NCBI RefSeq assembly: GCF_947855115.1
Contig: NZ_CANTZW010000001.1
Coordinates: forward strand, 62,001-126,000
From: an uncultured Parabacteroides sp.
GTDB taxonomy: Bacteria; Bacteroidota; Bacteroidia; Bacteroidales; Tannerellaceae
DNA: 64,000 bases
Reading direction: 5' to 3'
Shown: one piece after another, positions 1 through 8,858 of the stretch
Position numbering within the stretch: position 1 is the stretch's first letter
How the letters are laid out: every line of letters begins with the position of its first letter
Notes under the pieces: model-generated
What the model was told of the DNA's origin: nothing
What the model saw: the letters and a program-made list of their open reading frames with translations, nothing else
Database searches by the model: none
Made by a program: the position numbers and the translations under genes

Positions 1-1512
1 AATACCTTTATTCGTAAATGTACCCGTATTCAGGTTCTTGAAAGGAGGCTGATTATCTCCATTCACGCTCACCGAATATATCATATCTTTTCCATCAATA
101 AAAAACGCGGTTAACTCAGTATATAAATCACCGCCCAAAAAAGATTGTCCGACAGCTACCTCATAATTCACCATGCTCTCCGGTTTCAAATCAGGATTTG
201 CGGCTCCCCACATATACATTTCACGAATATTAGGGCTACGAAAACCTTTAGATACAGAAGCCCGGATCGTATTTCCCTCAAACGGACGGACAGTCACTCC
301 CCCTTGAGGAACCCATTCTCCACCATAAGTGCTGCTGTGCTCGTAACGGACACCTGCATTCAAGCTTAACATATCAAACAAATCCTGTTGCATAATGACA
401 TATCCGGCCGTTTCATTCACGGTTTTGTCGACCAATTCTTGTTTAGAGCCATCGTTATTATCATTCCAAGCATGTCCACCCCAGTTTTTATAATCAATAC
501 CTACGGTAAAGTTATTCCCTTTAAACAAACGAAAAGACTCATATAATAAGACACCGACATTGTGGTCATTAGATCGGAATAGATAAGTCAATGGTTCCTC
601 TCCCGGATCATAACCATCATTAATCTTATGATTTCCCCAATTGTAAAACACACGTAAAGCACCACTCATTTTCCCATAATTATTTTCTAAAGCCATAGAT
701 GCCGTACCACGCAGGATATCCATCTTATTATCTAATACAGGAGCCGAGATCTTCCCTGGATTTTGAAATTTAGATTTGGCCAAGCTAACATCTCCTGTCA
801 TCTTATAATGTTCATTGAATGTATATCCCAAATTAGCGAAACCATTGGTAATGTTAAAATCCGAATTCGGACGATGTCCGTCGGTACGATCATGGTTAAT
901 TGAGACAAAGCTACTGAACTTCCCAACGTTAAAACCATTATTCACCATATATTTTTGTGTGTTATAAGAACCATACATCACACGGGCCTGCGTACGCCTT
1001 CCCTCTTGTTTATGATGACGAGTGATAATATTGACAACTCCTCCCATAGCGTTCGAGCCATATAATAAAGAACCCGGTCCACGGATAACTTCCACCCGCT
1101 CAACATCCGATGCAACATATGTATCTGGTAACGCATGTCCGAACACACCCGCCCATTGCGGTTGTCCATCAAACAACATCAAAACCTTATTTCCACTCCC
1201 TACACCACGAATATTCACGGTTCCGGCCGCACCTTCCGAAACTCCAAATCCTGTGATTCCTTTTTGTGTCACAAATAATCCCGGCACATGTTCCGACAAT
1301 ACAGGAAGCAACGCCGATTCACTGCTAGCCTCAATCTCCTCCCGCTCTATGACCGAGATAGATAACGGCACACTGTTCCGGTTCACCTGGATCTTATTGG
1401 CGGAAACAACCACCCCTTTCAAGTTGATCAGACTGTCAATCTCTGCCGGATCTATCGCGAATGCCATGGAGCCTATCAATAGTCCGGAAACTAGTAAAAG
1501 TTCTTTTCTCAT
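1..1512 (-). CDS. TonB-dependent outer-membrane receptor (3' end cut by window edge)
   Basis: An open frame runs from an ATG at 1512 leftward off the window, about 504 residues. The start MRKELLLVSGLLIGSMAFA reads as a signal peptide. A plug domain follows with the typical IRGPGSLLYGSNAMGG segment near residues 140-155, then alternating beta-strand sequence of a 22-strand barrel. The N terminus has neither an STN domain nor a carboxypeptidase-like domain, so this is a classical BtuB/FepA-type receptor rather than SusC. Such receptors import metal chelates or cofactors across the outer membrane using TonB energy. The substrate cannot be read from the sequence. It lies 86 bp downstream of the NikR-like regulator on the same strand, so the two may be co-transcribed and the receptor may be its target. 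Confidence 0.9.
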   Translation of the reverse strand, partial: MRKELLLVSGLLIGSMAFAIDPAEIDSLINLKGVVVSANKIQVNRNSVPLSISVIEREEIEASSESALLPVLSEHVPGLFVTQKGITGFGVSEGAAGTVNIRGVGSGNKVLMLFDGQPQWAGVFGHALPDTYVASDVERVEVIRGPGSLLYGSNAMGGVVNIITRHHKQEGRRTQARVMYGSYNTQKYMVNNGFNVGKFSSFVSINHDRTDGHRPNSDFNITNGFANLGYTFNEHYKMTGDVSLAKSKFQNPGKISAPVLDNKMDILRGTASMALENNYGKMSGALRVFYNWGNHKINDGYDPGEEPLTYLFRSNDHNVGVLLYESFRLFKGNNFTVGIDYKNWGGHAWNDNNDGSKQELVDKTVNETAGYVIMQQDLFDMLSLNAGVRYEHSSTYGGEWVPQGGVTVRPFEGNTIRASVSKGFRSPNIREMYMWGAANPDLKPESMVNYEVAVGQSFLGGDLYTELTAFFIDGKDMIYSVSVNGDNQPPFKNLNTGTFTNKGI

Positions 1513-1598
1513 ATACTACTTATATCTATTATCATTTTAAACATCCTATAGTAACACGACTACAAAAAAACGTGTTACCAAACCCGCAAAAAAAAGGA

Positions 1599-1998
1599 TT
1601 AATCCGCCCGGCTCATCACCAACTTGCCATGCTTAATGCCTTTGATCGTCGTCAGCTTATCCGACAATTCCGTCAAGCGGTGGGCCGTTCCCATCACCGT
1701 CACTATATGCAAGCAAAAATTCTGATTGATATAATATTGGGAAGACGACAAGATCACGTCCTTATAGTTTTGCTGGATACTCGTAATCTTCAACGAGATC
1801 TCTTTCTTGACCTGGTCATACATGATCACGATCGTCCCCGCCACGATATGGTTGCATTGCCATTTACGTTCGGCTACATTCTTCTCTATCAGAAAACGAA
1901 TCGCTTGCGAACGATTGGCGAAGCCATTCTCATTCACATATTGATCCAATGACTCCAACAGATTGTCTTCCAAAGAGACACCGAAACGTTTTAAAGAC
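1599..1998 (-). CDS. nikR: NikR-family ribbon-helix-helix regulator lacking canonical Ni ligands
   Basis: With the internal ATG at 1998 the protein has 133 residues, the same as E. coli NikR, and aligns end to end with it. Residues 1-45 (MSLKRFGVSLEDNLLESLDQ onward) form the ribbon-helix-helix DNA-binding domain; residues 55-130 form the ACT-like ligand domain. By hand alignment the four high-affinity nickel ligands of E. coli NikR (His76, His87, His89, Cys95) become Gln77, Gln88, Tyr90 and Cys96, so only the Cys remains. I chose this start over one 10 codons upstream because a -7-like box (TACCTTTG, minus strand 2035-2028) overlaps the longer start. It sits between SusD and the TonB receptor on one strand. 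It is probably a metal- or ligand-responsive repressor, but nickel sensing is doubtful. Confidence 0.8.
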
Positions 1999-2089
1999 AT
2001 AAACCCTTTTTTTATAATTTTCGATGTCAAAGGTAGTATTTTTTCAAAAATCCCGGTATTCTATCGGCGGGAAGAGGAAAAATTAGTCG

Positions 2090-3685
2090 CTAATCACGAA
2101 AATTCACTCCGGTATCCCACCATAAACGGGTACCTCCGGTATCCGGGCCTCCCAGATACTCACATAAGGCGGAATACTGAGCCGGGTTACCGGAAATAAT
2201 GCTAACCGGGAAATTCAAGCGACGAATCATCGTTCGCGTATCGATCTTCCCATTACTTTTATTCACCAGAACCGGAAACAAACGGGGATAACCGGTACGC
2301 CTCTGCTCTGCCCAAGCCTCGCAGCCCTCGGGATAACAAGCGATCCATTTTTGGGTAATGATCTTCTCCAGCTTGATCTCCCTAGAGGCTTCCTCATCCC
2401 ATGCCGGAGACACCAAGCAAAGCGCTCTCGCCGAATACTCGGGAGTAAACGTATCCACGAAATCGGCGGCTATAAGATCACTTCGTAAATAAGCGCTCGC
2501 CTCTCCCACCCTCCATTGGTTGAATGATGATCGTACGCCTCGCGCATAGCAAGTCCCGGCGTCCTCCCCGGACCAGCCCCGCAAGGCAGCCTCCGCACGT
2601 AAGAACCAAACTTCCGCAGGTGTCATTAATATAGCGTCCGTTCTCTGGGTAATCATGCTTCTCGAATGCTCACTATAGCGGGAATGATTAAATCCCGTCC
2701 CTTGCCGGATTCCCCGGTACTCCCCGGAATATCCCTGTCCGGTAGCAGGCTCAAAATAACGGGATAACCGGGGGTCCTTATATCCCTTAAGGATCGATTC
2801 CATATTAGCGTTCATGAAAACCTCTCCCCACGCCTTATTGATCTCCCCCAGCGGGTTCGAGTAGCCGGTTCCGGCGGTAGCGACCGCGACCACCTCGTAA
2901 TCATCCTCCAGCAAACCGGCTGGATGCGTCAACGATTCATGCGCCTCGTCTCTTGCCTTATCAGAGTCAGCCGTGGCGATACGAATCGCCAAGCGCAAAC
3001 GTAATGAGTTGGCGAAACGTACCCATTCCCCAAACGTCCTGTAATTCTCCGGCATAATCATATCGAAACGGGAAAAGGTTTCCTCCCCGTCATATTCGGA
3101 CAACAGGCGGATAGCCTCCCCCAAGTCCCGGAAAAAAGCATAATAAGCGTCTTTCTGGGAATCCGGCATTACCCCGGCATCCGACTCCCCGAACTTCGTA
3201 TACACGATCGGGCCATAATAATCCGAGATCCGATGCATGATCTCTACCTTCAGTATCTTGGCGATCGCATAGAAAGCCGGATATTTATCACGGGAATGAT
3301 CTTCCGTCTGCTTTATCTCCGTCATGATATATCCATACGTATTATCCCACATCGTGCCATTCCAACCATCCTGCAAATTATAGACCGTATTCCCCAATCC
3401 GGCGTTGAAGGGCTTAAAATCATGCATATAGCCGGAAAACATATCCGCGTTCAGGTTTTGCATCGTCTGGAAATGCCAGTTCTTGCCGCTTCCCCAGTCA
3501 TAATTAAAATAAATCCCCATCTGGACTACTTTTAGCCTGACACCAAACGTATTATAATCATACGTTTTCTGCTCATCGGTAAAACCCGTATTATCGGTAT
3601 TATACTCCTCGAACTTACCCGTACAGGAAAAAAGGAGTAATACGGCCAACAGCCCTGCCATCTCATTCAGAAATCTCGTTTTCAT
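2090..3685 (-). CDS. SusD/RagB-family surface lipoprotein
   Basis: A 531-residue protein with a lipoprotein signal peptide: MKTRFLNEMAGLLAVLLLFSC ends in a lipobox with Cys at about residue 21. The body has the SusD-type layout, including a region like MHRISDYYGPIVYTKFGES, the SLRLRLAIRIA helix and a late EKIITQKWIACYPEG segment, close to the SusD-like_2 subgroup. SusD proteins sit on the cell surface and form the lid of the SusC transporter. It starts 4 bp after the SusC gene upstream, so the two are a tight pair. No glycoside hydrolase, protease or sulfatase lies near it, so the ligand is unknown and need not be a glycan. Length is normal. Confidence 0.93.
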   Translation of the reverse strand: MKTRFLNEMAGLLAVLLLFSCTGKFEEYNTDNTGFTDEQKTYDYNTFGVRLKVVQMGIYFNYDWGSGKNWHFQTMQNLNADMFSGYMHDFKPFNAGLGNTVYNLQDGWNGTMWDNTYGYIMTEIKQTEDHSRDKYPAFYAIAKILKVEIMHRISDYYGPIVYTKFGESDAGVMPDSQKDAYYAFFRDLGEAIRLLSEYDGEETFSRFDMIMPENYRTFGEWVRFANSLRLRLAIRIATADSDKARDEAHESLTHPAGLLEDDYEVVAVATAGTGYSNPLGEINKAWGEVFMNANMESILKGYKDPRLSRYFEPATGQGYSGEYRGIRQGTGFNHSRYSEHSRSMITQRTDAILMTPAEVWFLRAEAALRGWSGEDAGTCYARGVRSSFNQWRVGEASAYLRSDLIAADFVDTFTPEYSARALCLVSPAWDEEASREIKLEKIITQKWIACYPEGCEAWAEQRRTGYPRLFPVLVNKSNGKIDTRTMIRRLNFPVSIISGNPAQYSALCEYLGGPDTGGTRLWWDTGVNFRD

Positions 3686-3689
3686 ACGC

Positions 3690-6600
3690 CTAGAATGAAA
3701 GTTTCACATTAAAGCCGACACTTCTCGTAGTCGGTATCCCGAATATATCGATCCCTTGATTGCTATTGCTCGCCGAAAGCACGGCATCCGGATCAAATGG
3801 AGCCTTTTTATAAATAAAGAACAGATTCCGGGCGACAAAAGACAACTCCGCCTTTTTGACAAATTGTTTCCTCCCCAACAACCTCCTCGGAAGCGTATAT
3901 CCCAACGACAACTCCCGCAGACGGACATTGGTGGCATCGTACATATAATATTCGGTCACGCCGTTTCGTCCTCCCACTTGCTCATAAAATCCTTTTATGT
4001 TATAAATATGATACCCTTCCAAATCCACGTACCCCATCGTACGGGCCTCTCCGGAAACCTCGCTCACTCCCGTTTGGTCAAGCACCGCCTGAGTCTGGGC
4101 CAGCACGTCTCCCCCAAAGTGCCCGTCAATCAAGAAATAGAACGAGAAATCCTTATACGTCAAACTATTCCCCCACCCCAATAAGAACGCCGGATTGCAA
4201 TTACCCACCTTAGCCGTATTCCCGCTACCGATCTCTTGAGGCAAGCCGTCCCGACCGTACACGATCGCGCCATATTTGTCCCGCTCAAAAGCTTTCCCGT
4301 AGATATCACCGAACGAGCCGCCTTCCACCAAGCGCATCGTATAGCTTGAGGAGAAGCCCTCGTCTCCTTGAATGAAGCTGGCCAAATCATCATGCAGTTT
4401 CTTCACCTCATTTTTATTCCGGGAAAAGTTGAGTACCGTATTCCATTTAAACTGATTCATTAAGACGGGAACCGCACCGAGCGTCAGTTCCACTCCCATA
4501 TTCTGTATATTTCCCGCGTTCACAAAATAATACTTGTAAGCGGCGCCGGCGGAAGAAGGCAAAGAGAAGAGTTGATTTTTCGTATTGGTCTTATAGAACG
4601 TAAGATCCACGTCCATCCGATAATCAAAGAATTTCCATTCGGTACCTATCTCAAAAGAGCTGCTCATCTCCGGCTTCAAGGTACCGAACGGGGCCGTATC
4701 ATTCGGCTGGGGAATCCCTCCGGCGGCGATATGGCCTACCGTATTACTGACGAATAAGGGTATATCATTACCCACCTTACTCCAAGAAGCCCGTACTTTT
4801 CCAAAAGATATCAAGGAAGGTATCAAAAAGGATTTAGGGATAATCCAGGAAAGACCGACAGAAGGATAGAAAAAACCTCTTGATTTACGTTCCGTAAACG
4901 CAAGGGTAGACGACCAATCATTACGGGCGGTCACATCCAGGTAAAAGCTTCCCTTATACCCTAACTGCGCCATCGCAAAAAGGGATTGTATTTGCCGGCG
5001 TACATCATCCGATTCCTCGATGTAGGCATTGGAGGACATATTGATATTAGTGATCGTAAAGACATTCGGATAATACAAGGAAGCTGTTTTCGAATCCAGC
5101 CTCAACGCACTGACACGTGTGTCTGTTATGCTCGTACCGATAGCGGCGTTCAAGGAGAAATCATCCCAGTTTTTATTCAACTTAGCCATCAAGTCCCCAT
5201 AGACCAATGTAGTCTGATAGGTACAATAAATATAACGCCCATTCTCACCGGCGATGCCCGGAGAGGTAGAAGCATAGATTTTCTGCTGATACTTATCGTT
5301 CACATAATCGATATTTCCACGGCCCTGTAACGTAAGCCAATCAGTCACCTTGAAACCAGCGGAAGCCAATGCCAGCACACGGGCACGCTTGTCCTCGTTT
5401 TCCGTACGGTTGACCAACCAATAAGGATTCTGCTCAAAATCGGTAATCGTTGTATACCAGTTCTGGACGTTCATATTCCGTTTCTCGTTATATACCTCAA
5501 AATTCTCCTTATAAGGTGTCATATCCATCCCTCGAGGAAACGTATACAAACCTTGTAACGGGTTCATATAAAATCCTCCGACCGTAGGTTTTCCTTTGAC
5601 CGTTTGAAGTATCAAATTCACCTGTCCATCCAAGATCAAACGATCCTCAAAGAAAGAAGAGCTTTCACGGAGATTAAAATTATGCTTGCTTAAGTTGTTT
5701 TTAGGAACGATGCCCCTCGCAGTCGTATTGGCATACGAGAAATAATTTTGCACATGGCTATTTCCTGCCGTAAATACCAATGAATTAATAGCGGTAATAC
5801 CTGTTCGGAAGAAATCACCTACGGAGTCATAAACCGGAAGGGAAGCCCGATCCCCCCAACAAGTTTCCGCTCCATCCGTCCGTCCGAACTCATTCTGGAA
5901 CCTAGGGAGACTGATCGCTTGATCGACAGTCAGCGACGAGGAGAAATGAATATTCCGCATCCCGGCCCTGCCTTTTTTCGTCTTGATCAAAATCACACCG
6001 TTCGCCGCTTGTCCACCATATAAAGCCGAGGCCGAAGCTCCTTTCAAGACGCTCAAGCTCTCTATATCATCAGGATTTAGATTAGAGATACCATCCCCCG
6101 CGTCCCGGTTACCGGCATCGGCCGTACCTCCGATCGTTGTCAAGGCTTGCTCGCTGCTAATGCTCAAGATCGGAACACCATCTATCACATACAAAGGCTG
6201 GTTATTCCCGGACGCCGAACGACTGCCCCGGATAATCACCCGGGAAGAGTTACCCAGGCCGGCAGAAGTCCGGTTAATCTGGAGTCCGGCCATCTTTCCG
6301 GAAAGCGTACTCATAAAATTAAAATCCCTAACCCTTACCAACTCCTCTCCAGCAACCAATTGAGTGGCATAAGGCAAGGAAGCTCCTTTCTTCTCGATAC
6401 CCAGGGCCGTAACGACCACCTCTTCCAAAATCTGGGCGTCATCCTCCAATCGCACATCCAACGACAATTGCCCCTCATACTCAATTTCCCGTGAACGATA
6501 ACCTATATAAGAAAAAACCAGAGTAGCCTCCTCGGGAAGCTCCAACACAAAGGTACCATCCATATCCGTAATCGTACCGTTTCTCGTTCCTTTTTCCACC

Positions 6601-6995
6601 ACATTTACGCAAGCGATAGGTTCTCCCTTAGAATCGATCACGATACCTTTTACCTTACCATCCTGCTTTTGTTGTATCTGGATTATCACCTCTTTCTTAT
6701 TCAGGATGATCTGGTCATTCATAACCGTATAAACAATCTCCGTGTCCTTAAATAATAAATTTAAGATCTCGAAAACCGTACGTCCGGATAGAGGTTTACG
6801 CACTTTCTCAGACAAATTGATCACCTGGGCATCATAAATAAAAGAATAGTCGGTTTGGCTCTCGATCTCATCCAAAGCACCAGCCAAGCTAACCGAGGCA
6901 GAGATACGAATATAAGATTCCGGATGTTCTTGTTGGGCATCCAACCGGAATATACAGAATAATAATAGAATAAAGATATAAATATACAATCTCAT
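3690..6995 (-). CDS. SusC/RagA-family TonB-linked outer-membrane transporter with STN domain
   Basis: A 1101-residue protein. Residues 1-20 are a signal peptide. Residues 28-97 form an STN (secretin/TonB short N-terminal) domain, seen in ASVSLAGALDEIESQTDYSF. Residues 112-195 form a carboxypeptidase-regulatory-like domain (GTRNGTITDMDGTFVLELPE). The plug starts near 195 (EEVVVTALGIEK) and holds NNQPLYVIDGVPI; the rest is the barrel ending in FNVKLSF. SusC proteins import large ligands with a SusD lid. The STN domain is the part that normally signals to a FecR anti-sigma factor, so this transporter, not the one directly after fecR, is the likelier sensor. It pairs with the SusD gene 4 bp downstream. 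Confidence 0.94.
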   Translation of the reverse strand: MRLYIYIFILLLFCIFRLDAQQEHPESYIRISASVSLAGALDEIESQTDYSFIYDAQVINLSEKVRKPLSGRTVFEILNLLFKDTEIVYTVMNDQIILNKKEVIIQIQQKQDGKVKGIVIDSKGEPIACVNVVEKGTRNGTITDMDGTFVLELPEEATLVFSYIGYRSREIEYEGQLSLDVRLEDDAQILEEVVVTALGIEKKGASLPYATQLVAGEELVRVRDFNFMSTLSGKMAGLQINRTSAGLGNSSRVIIRGSRSASGNNQPLYVIDGVPILSISSEQALTTIGGTADAGNRDAGDGISNLNPDDIESLSVLKGASASALYGGQAANGVILIKTKKGRAGMRNIHFSSSLTVDQAISLPRFQNEFGRTDGAETCWGDRASLPVYDSVGDFFRTGITAINSLVFTAGNSHVQNYFSYANTTARGIVPKNNLSKHNFNLRESSSFFEDRLILDGQVNLILQTVKGKPTVGGFYMNPLQGLYTFPRGMDMTPYKENFEVYNEKRNMNVQNWYTTITDFEQNPYWLVNRTENEDKRARVLALASAGFKVTDWLTLQGRGNIDYVNDKYQQKIYASTSPGIAGENGRYIYCTYQTTLVYGDLMAKLNKNWDDFSLNAAIGTSITDTRVSALRLDSKTASLYYPNVFTITNINMSSNAYIEESDDVRRQIQSLFAMAQLGYKGSFYLDVTARNDWSSTLAFTERKSRGFFYPSVGLSWIIPKSFLIPSLISFGKVRASWSKVGNDIPLFVSNTVGHIAAGGIPQPNDTAPFGTLKPEMSSSFEIGTEWKFFDYRMDVDLTFYKTNTKNQLFSLPSSAGAAYKYYFVNAGNIQNMGVELTLGAVPVLMNQFKWNTVLNFSRNKNEVKKLHDDLASFIQGDEGFSSSYTMRLVEGGSFGDIYGKAFERDKYGAIVYGRDGLPQEIGSGNTAKVGNCNPAFLLGWGNSLTYKDFSFYFLIDGHFGGDVLAQTQAVLDQTGVSEVSGEARTMGYVDLEGYHIYNIKGFYEQVGGRNGVTEYYMYDATNVRLRELSLGYTLPRRLLGRKQFVKKAELSFVARNLFFIYKKAPFDPDAVLSASNSNQGIDIFGIPTTRSVGFNVKLSF

Positions 6996-7067
6996 AATTT
7001 ACACACACACTATTTACCACAAGTAAACACAACAATTATTAATCAAAACTATTCAAATATAACAAAA

Positions 7068-7116
7068 TTCTCGTTTAGAGTACTGTTCTTCACAGATAAG
7101 TATCTCCAAACGAGAA
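7068..7116 (-). terminator. Stem-loop between the two SusC/SusD pairs
   Basis: Arms at 7068-7084 and 7099-7116 form a stem of about 16 bp with a small bulge and a 14-nt loop. On the minus strand it is followed by TTTTGTTATATTTG, which gives a short U-run and also holds a -7-like TATATTTG (7061-7054). It lies 52 bp after the stop of the upstream SusD gene and 72 bp before the next SusC start. It may be an intrinsic terminator with a fresh promoter behind it, so the two SusCD pairs may be separately controlled. No good -33 box is seen. Confidence 0.55.
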
Positions 7117-7167
7117 CAACCATCAGCTTCTGTTAAAGCCCAATGTAATCAATCTCAATCTGTTTGT

Positions 7168-8829
7168 CTATTTTAAGGATGTGCAATAATTAGAACTCTT
7201 ATCCCACCACAGCGGAGTAGATACGATATCACCTTTACCGCCCAACATAGATTTGCCTTTCTCATACTCAACCGCATTAATCAAACTTTCCTTTGTCGGA
7301 TACTTCATTCGTTTGATAAAATTAGCTGATTTCAAGATATCTGTATCGTTGTTGTTGTAAACGGCTTGGTCACGATAGACAGCGACATCCAAACGAGGTA
7401 AGTTCAAACGACGCTTATCACTCCAGCCTTCTTGCGCCAAATCGGGTATACCTGCGATATATTTCTGGGTAATGATCTTTTCCAGAGCCGTATTTCCTGC
7501 GCCTTGCTGATCATCATATTTAGCGCTTGTACCAGCCTCATTCTTCTCCGTGGAAGCTAAATAGTCATCTGCCTCAGAAGCAACTCCCCAAGTAGTGAAA
7601 GAAGCACGGACACCTGCCTCATATTCCGATTTAGCGTCACCAGCGATAAAACCACGGGCATATAACTCAGCCTTCAAGAAATGAACCTCTTCGGAAAGGA
7701 GTAAATCATACGGGCGAGATTTATAGGGAGCGCCATCCTTGATAATAAAGCCTAGCTCGGCGCATTGTTTCGATTGATAAATACCGGTATTGGCTTCCTC
7801 GGCTTTAGGTCCGTATACCAAACCTTTCCAATCTCCATTCTCTATACCCGGCTGGAAAATCTTCGGGGCACGAGGGTCTACCTTTTCCGGATGTACGCTA
7901 GAGACAGCGACTCCGGATGTCTGGTTCACCACACCTTGAGGCCAAGCCACGCCACCAATATTCGTCACCAGCTTCTCAACCGATTTAGACATACAGATCG
8001 GACCGCTCCATGTGATCTGGAACATCGTATAATTGTAATCCTGTCCCCAAGAACCATCAGCCTTCGGCGGCATATAAGCGTTATCAGCCTTATCCGAGAT
8101 CAAACCTGCCGGTGAAGAAATAGCGGCATTCGCCTCAGCGATACATTTCTCCCGATCCACCTCCGTCAAACGGACAGCCAAGCGAAGACGCAAGGAGTTG
8201 GCAAAACGTTTCCACTTCGATACATCATTCTTATAAACCAAGTCGATACCCGCATCGGAGAAAATAGGTTGCGCGCTATCGCTAAAGCCATTTACGGCAG
8301 CATCAAGTTCCTCGAAGTACTCATCATAGATATCCTTCAGCGATTTATAAGGAGGATTCGCCTCAACAGTCTCATAAGCCGGGAAAGGCATCGGGCCAAA
8401 CTTGTCGGCAGCCAGCGTATGTACATATACACGCCAGATCCGGGCGAAAGCGATCGTATTCGCATAAGTATCCTTATCTTTTTCCGTCAGGCTACGGATC
8501 ACGATATTGAGAGAAGCGATTTGTTTCAAATATTCCTCCCATGTGAGGTTATTCCATTCATCGTTCTGGATATAGTTCTTGGTACTCCATCCACCGCCAT
8601 CGATTGTCATCTGGGAATAGAAATCAAGCTGCAACGGTTTCAGACGTTGTTCCACGTTACCATCAATGATCACGCCACCACGCAATGTAGAGGCCAGACG
8701 GGGTTCGTTCATATTATAGTTCACGTCGTCCGTTGGTTTATCCGGGTTCTCATTTATACCCGTCAGGTCGCAACTAGTCACACCTAGCATCATTAACGAA
8801 CAAGCTGTCAATATCTTTATACTCTTCAT
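7168..8829 (-). CDS. SusD/RagB-family surface lipoprotein (second pair)
   Basis: A 553-residue protein with a lipoprotein signal: MKSIKILTACSLMMLGVTSC, Cys at residue 20, followed by an acidic/polar stretch (DLTGINENPDKPTD) of the sort linked to surface export in Bacteroidota. The body shows SusD features: KFGPMPFPAYETV, SLRLRLAVRLTEVD and the C-terminal EKIITQKYIAGIPD segment, again of the SusD-like_2 type. It forms a pair with the SusC gene ending 29 bp upstream and would cap that transporter. The two SusD proteins share layout but differ clearly in sequence, so they probably bind different or differently sized ligands. Confidence 0.93.
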   Translation of the reverse strand: MKSIKILTACSLMMLGVTSCDLTGINENPDKPTDDVNYNMNEPRLASTLRGGVIIDGNVEQRLKPLQLDFYSQMTIDGGGWSTKNYIQNDEWNNLTWEEYLKQIASLNIVIRSLTEKDKDTYANTIAFARIWRVYVHTLAADKFGPMPFPAYETVEANPPYKSLKDIYDEYFEELDAAVNGFSDSAQPIFSDAGIDLVYKNDVSKWKRFANSLRLRLAVRLTEVDREKCIAEANAAISSPAGLISDKADNAYMPPKADGSWGQDYNYTMFQITWSGPICMSKSVEKLVTNIGGVAWPQGVVNQTSGVAVSSVHPEKVDPRAPKIFQPGIENGDWKGLVYGPKAEEANTGIYQSKQCAELGFIIKDGAPYKSRPYDLLLSEEVHFLKAELYARGFIAGDAKSEYEAGVRASFTTWGVASEADDYLASTEKNEAGTSAKYDDQQGAGNTALEKIITQKYIAGIPDLAQEGWSDKRRLNLPRLDVAVYRDQAVYNNNDTDILKSANFIKRMKYPTKESLINAVEYEKGKSMLGGKGDIVSTPLWWDKSSNYCTSLK

Positions 8830-8858
8830 AATAATTCCATTTTTAGATTTATGTTTCC

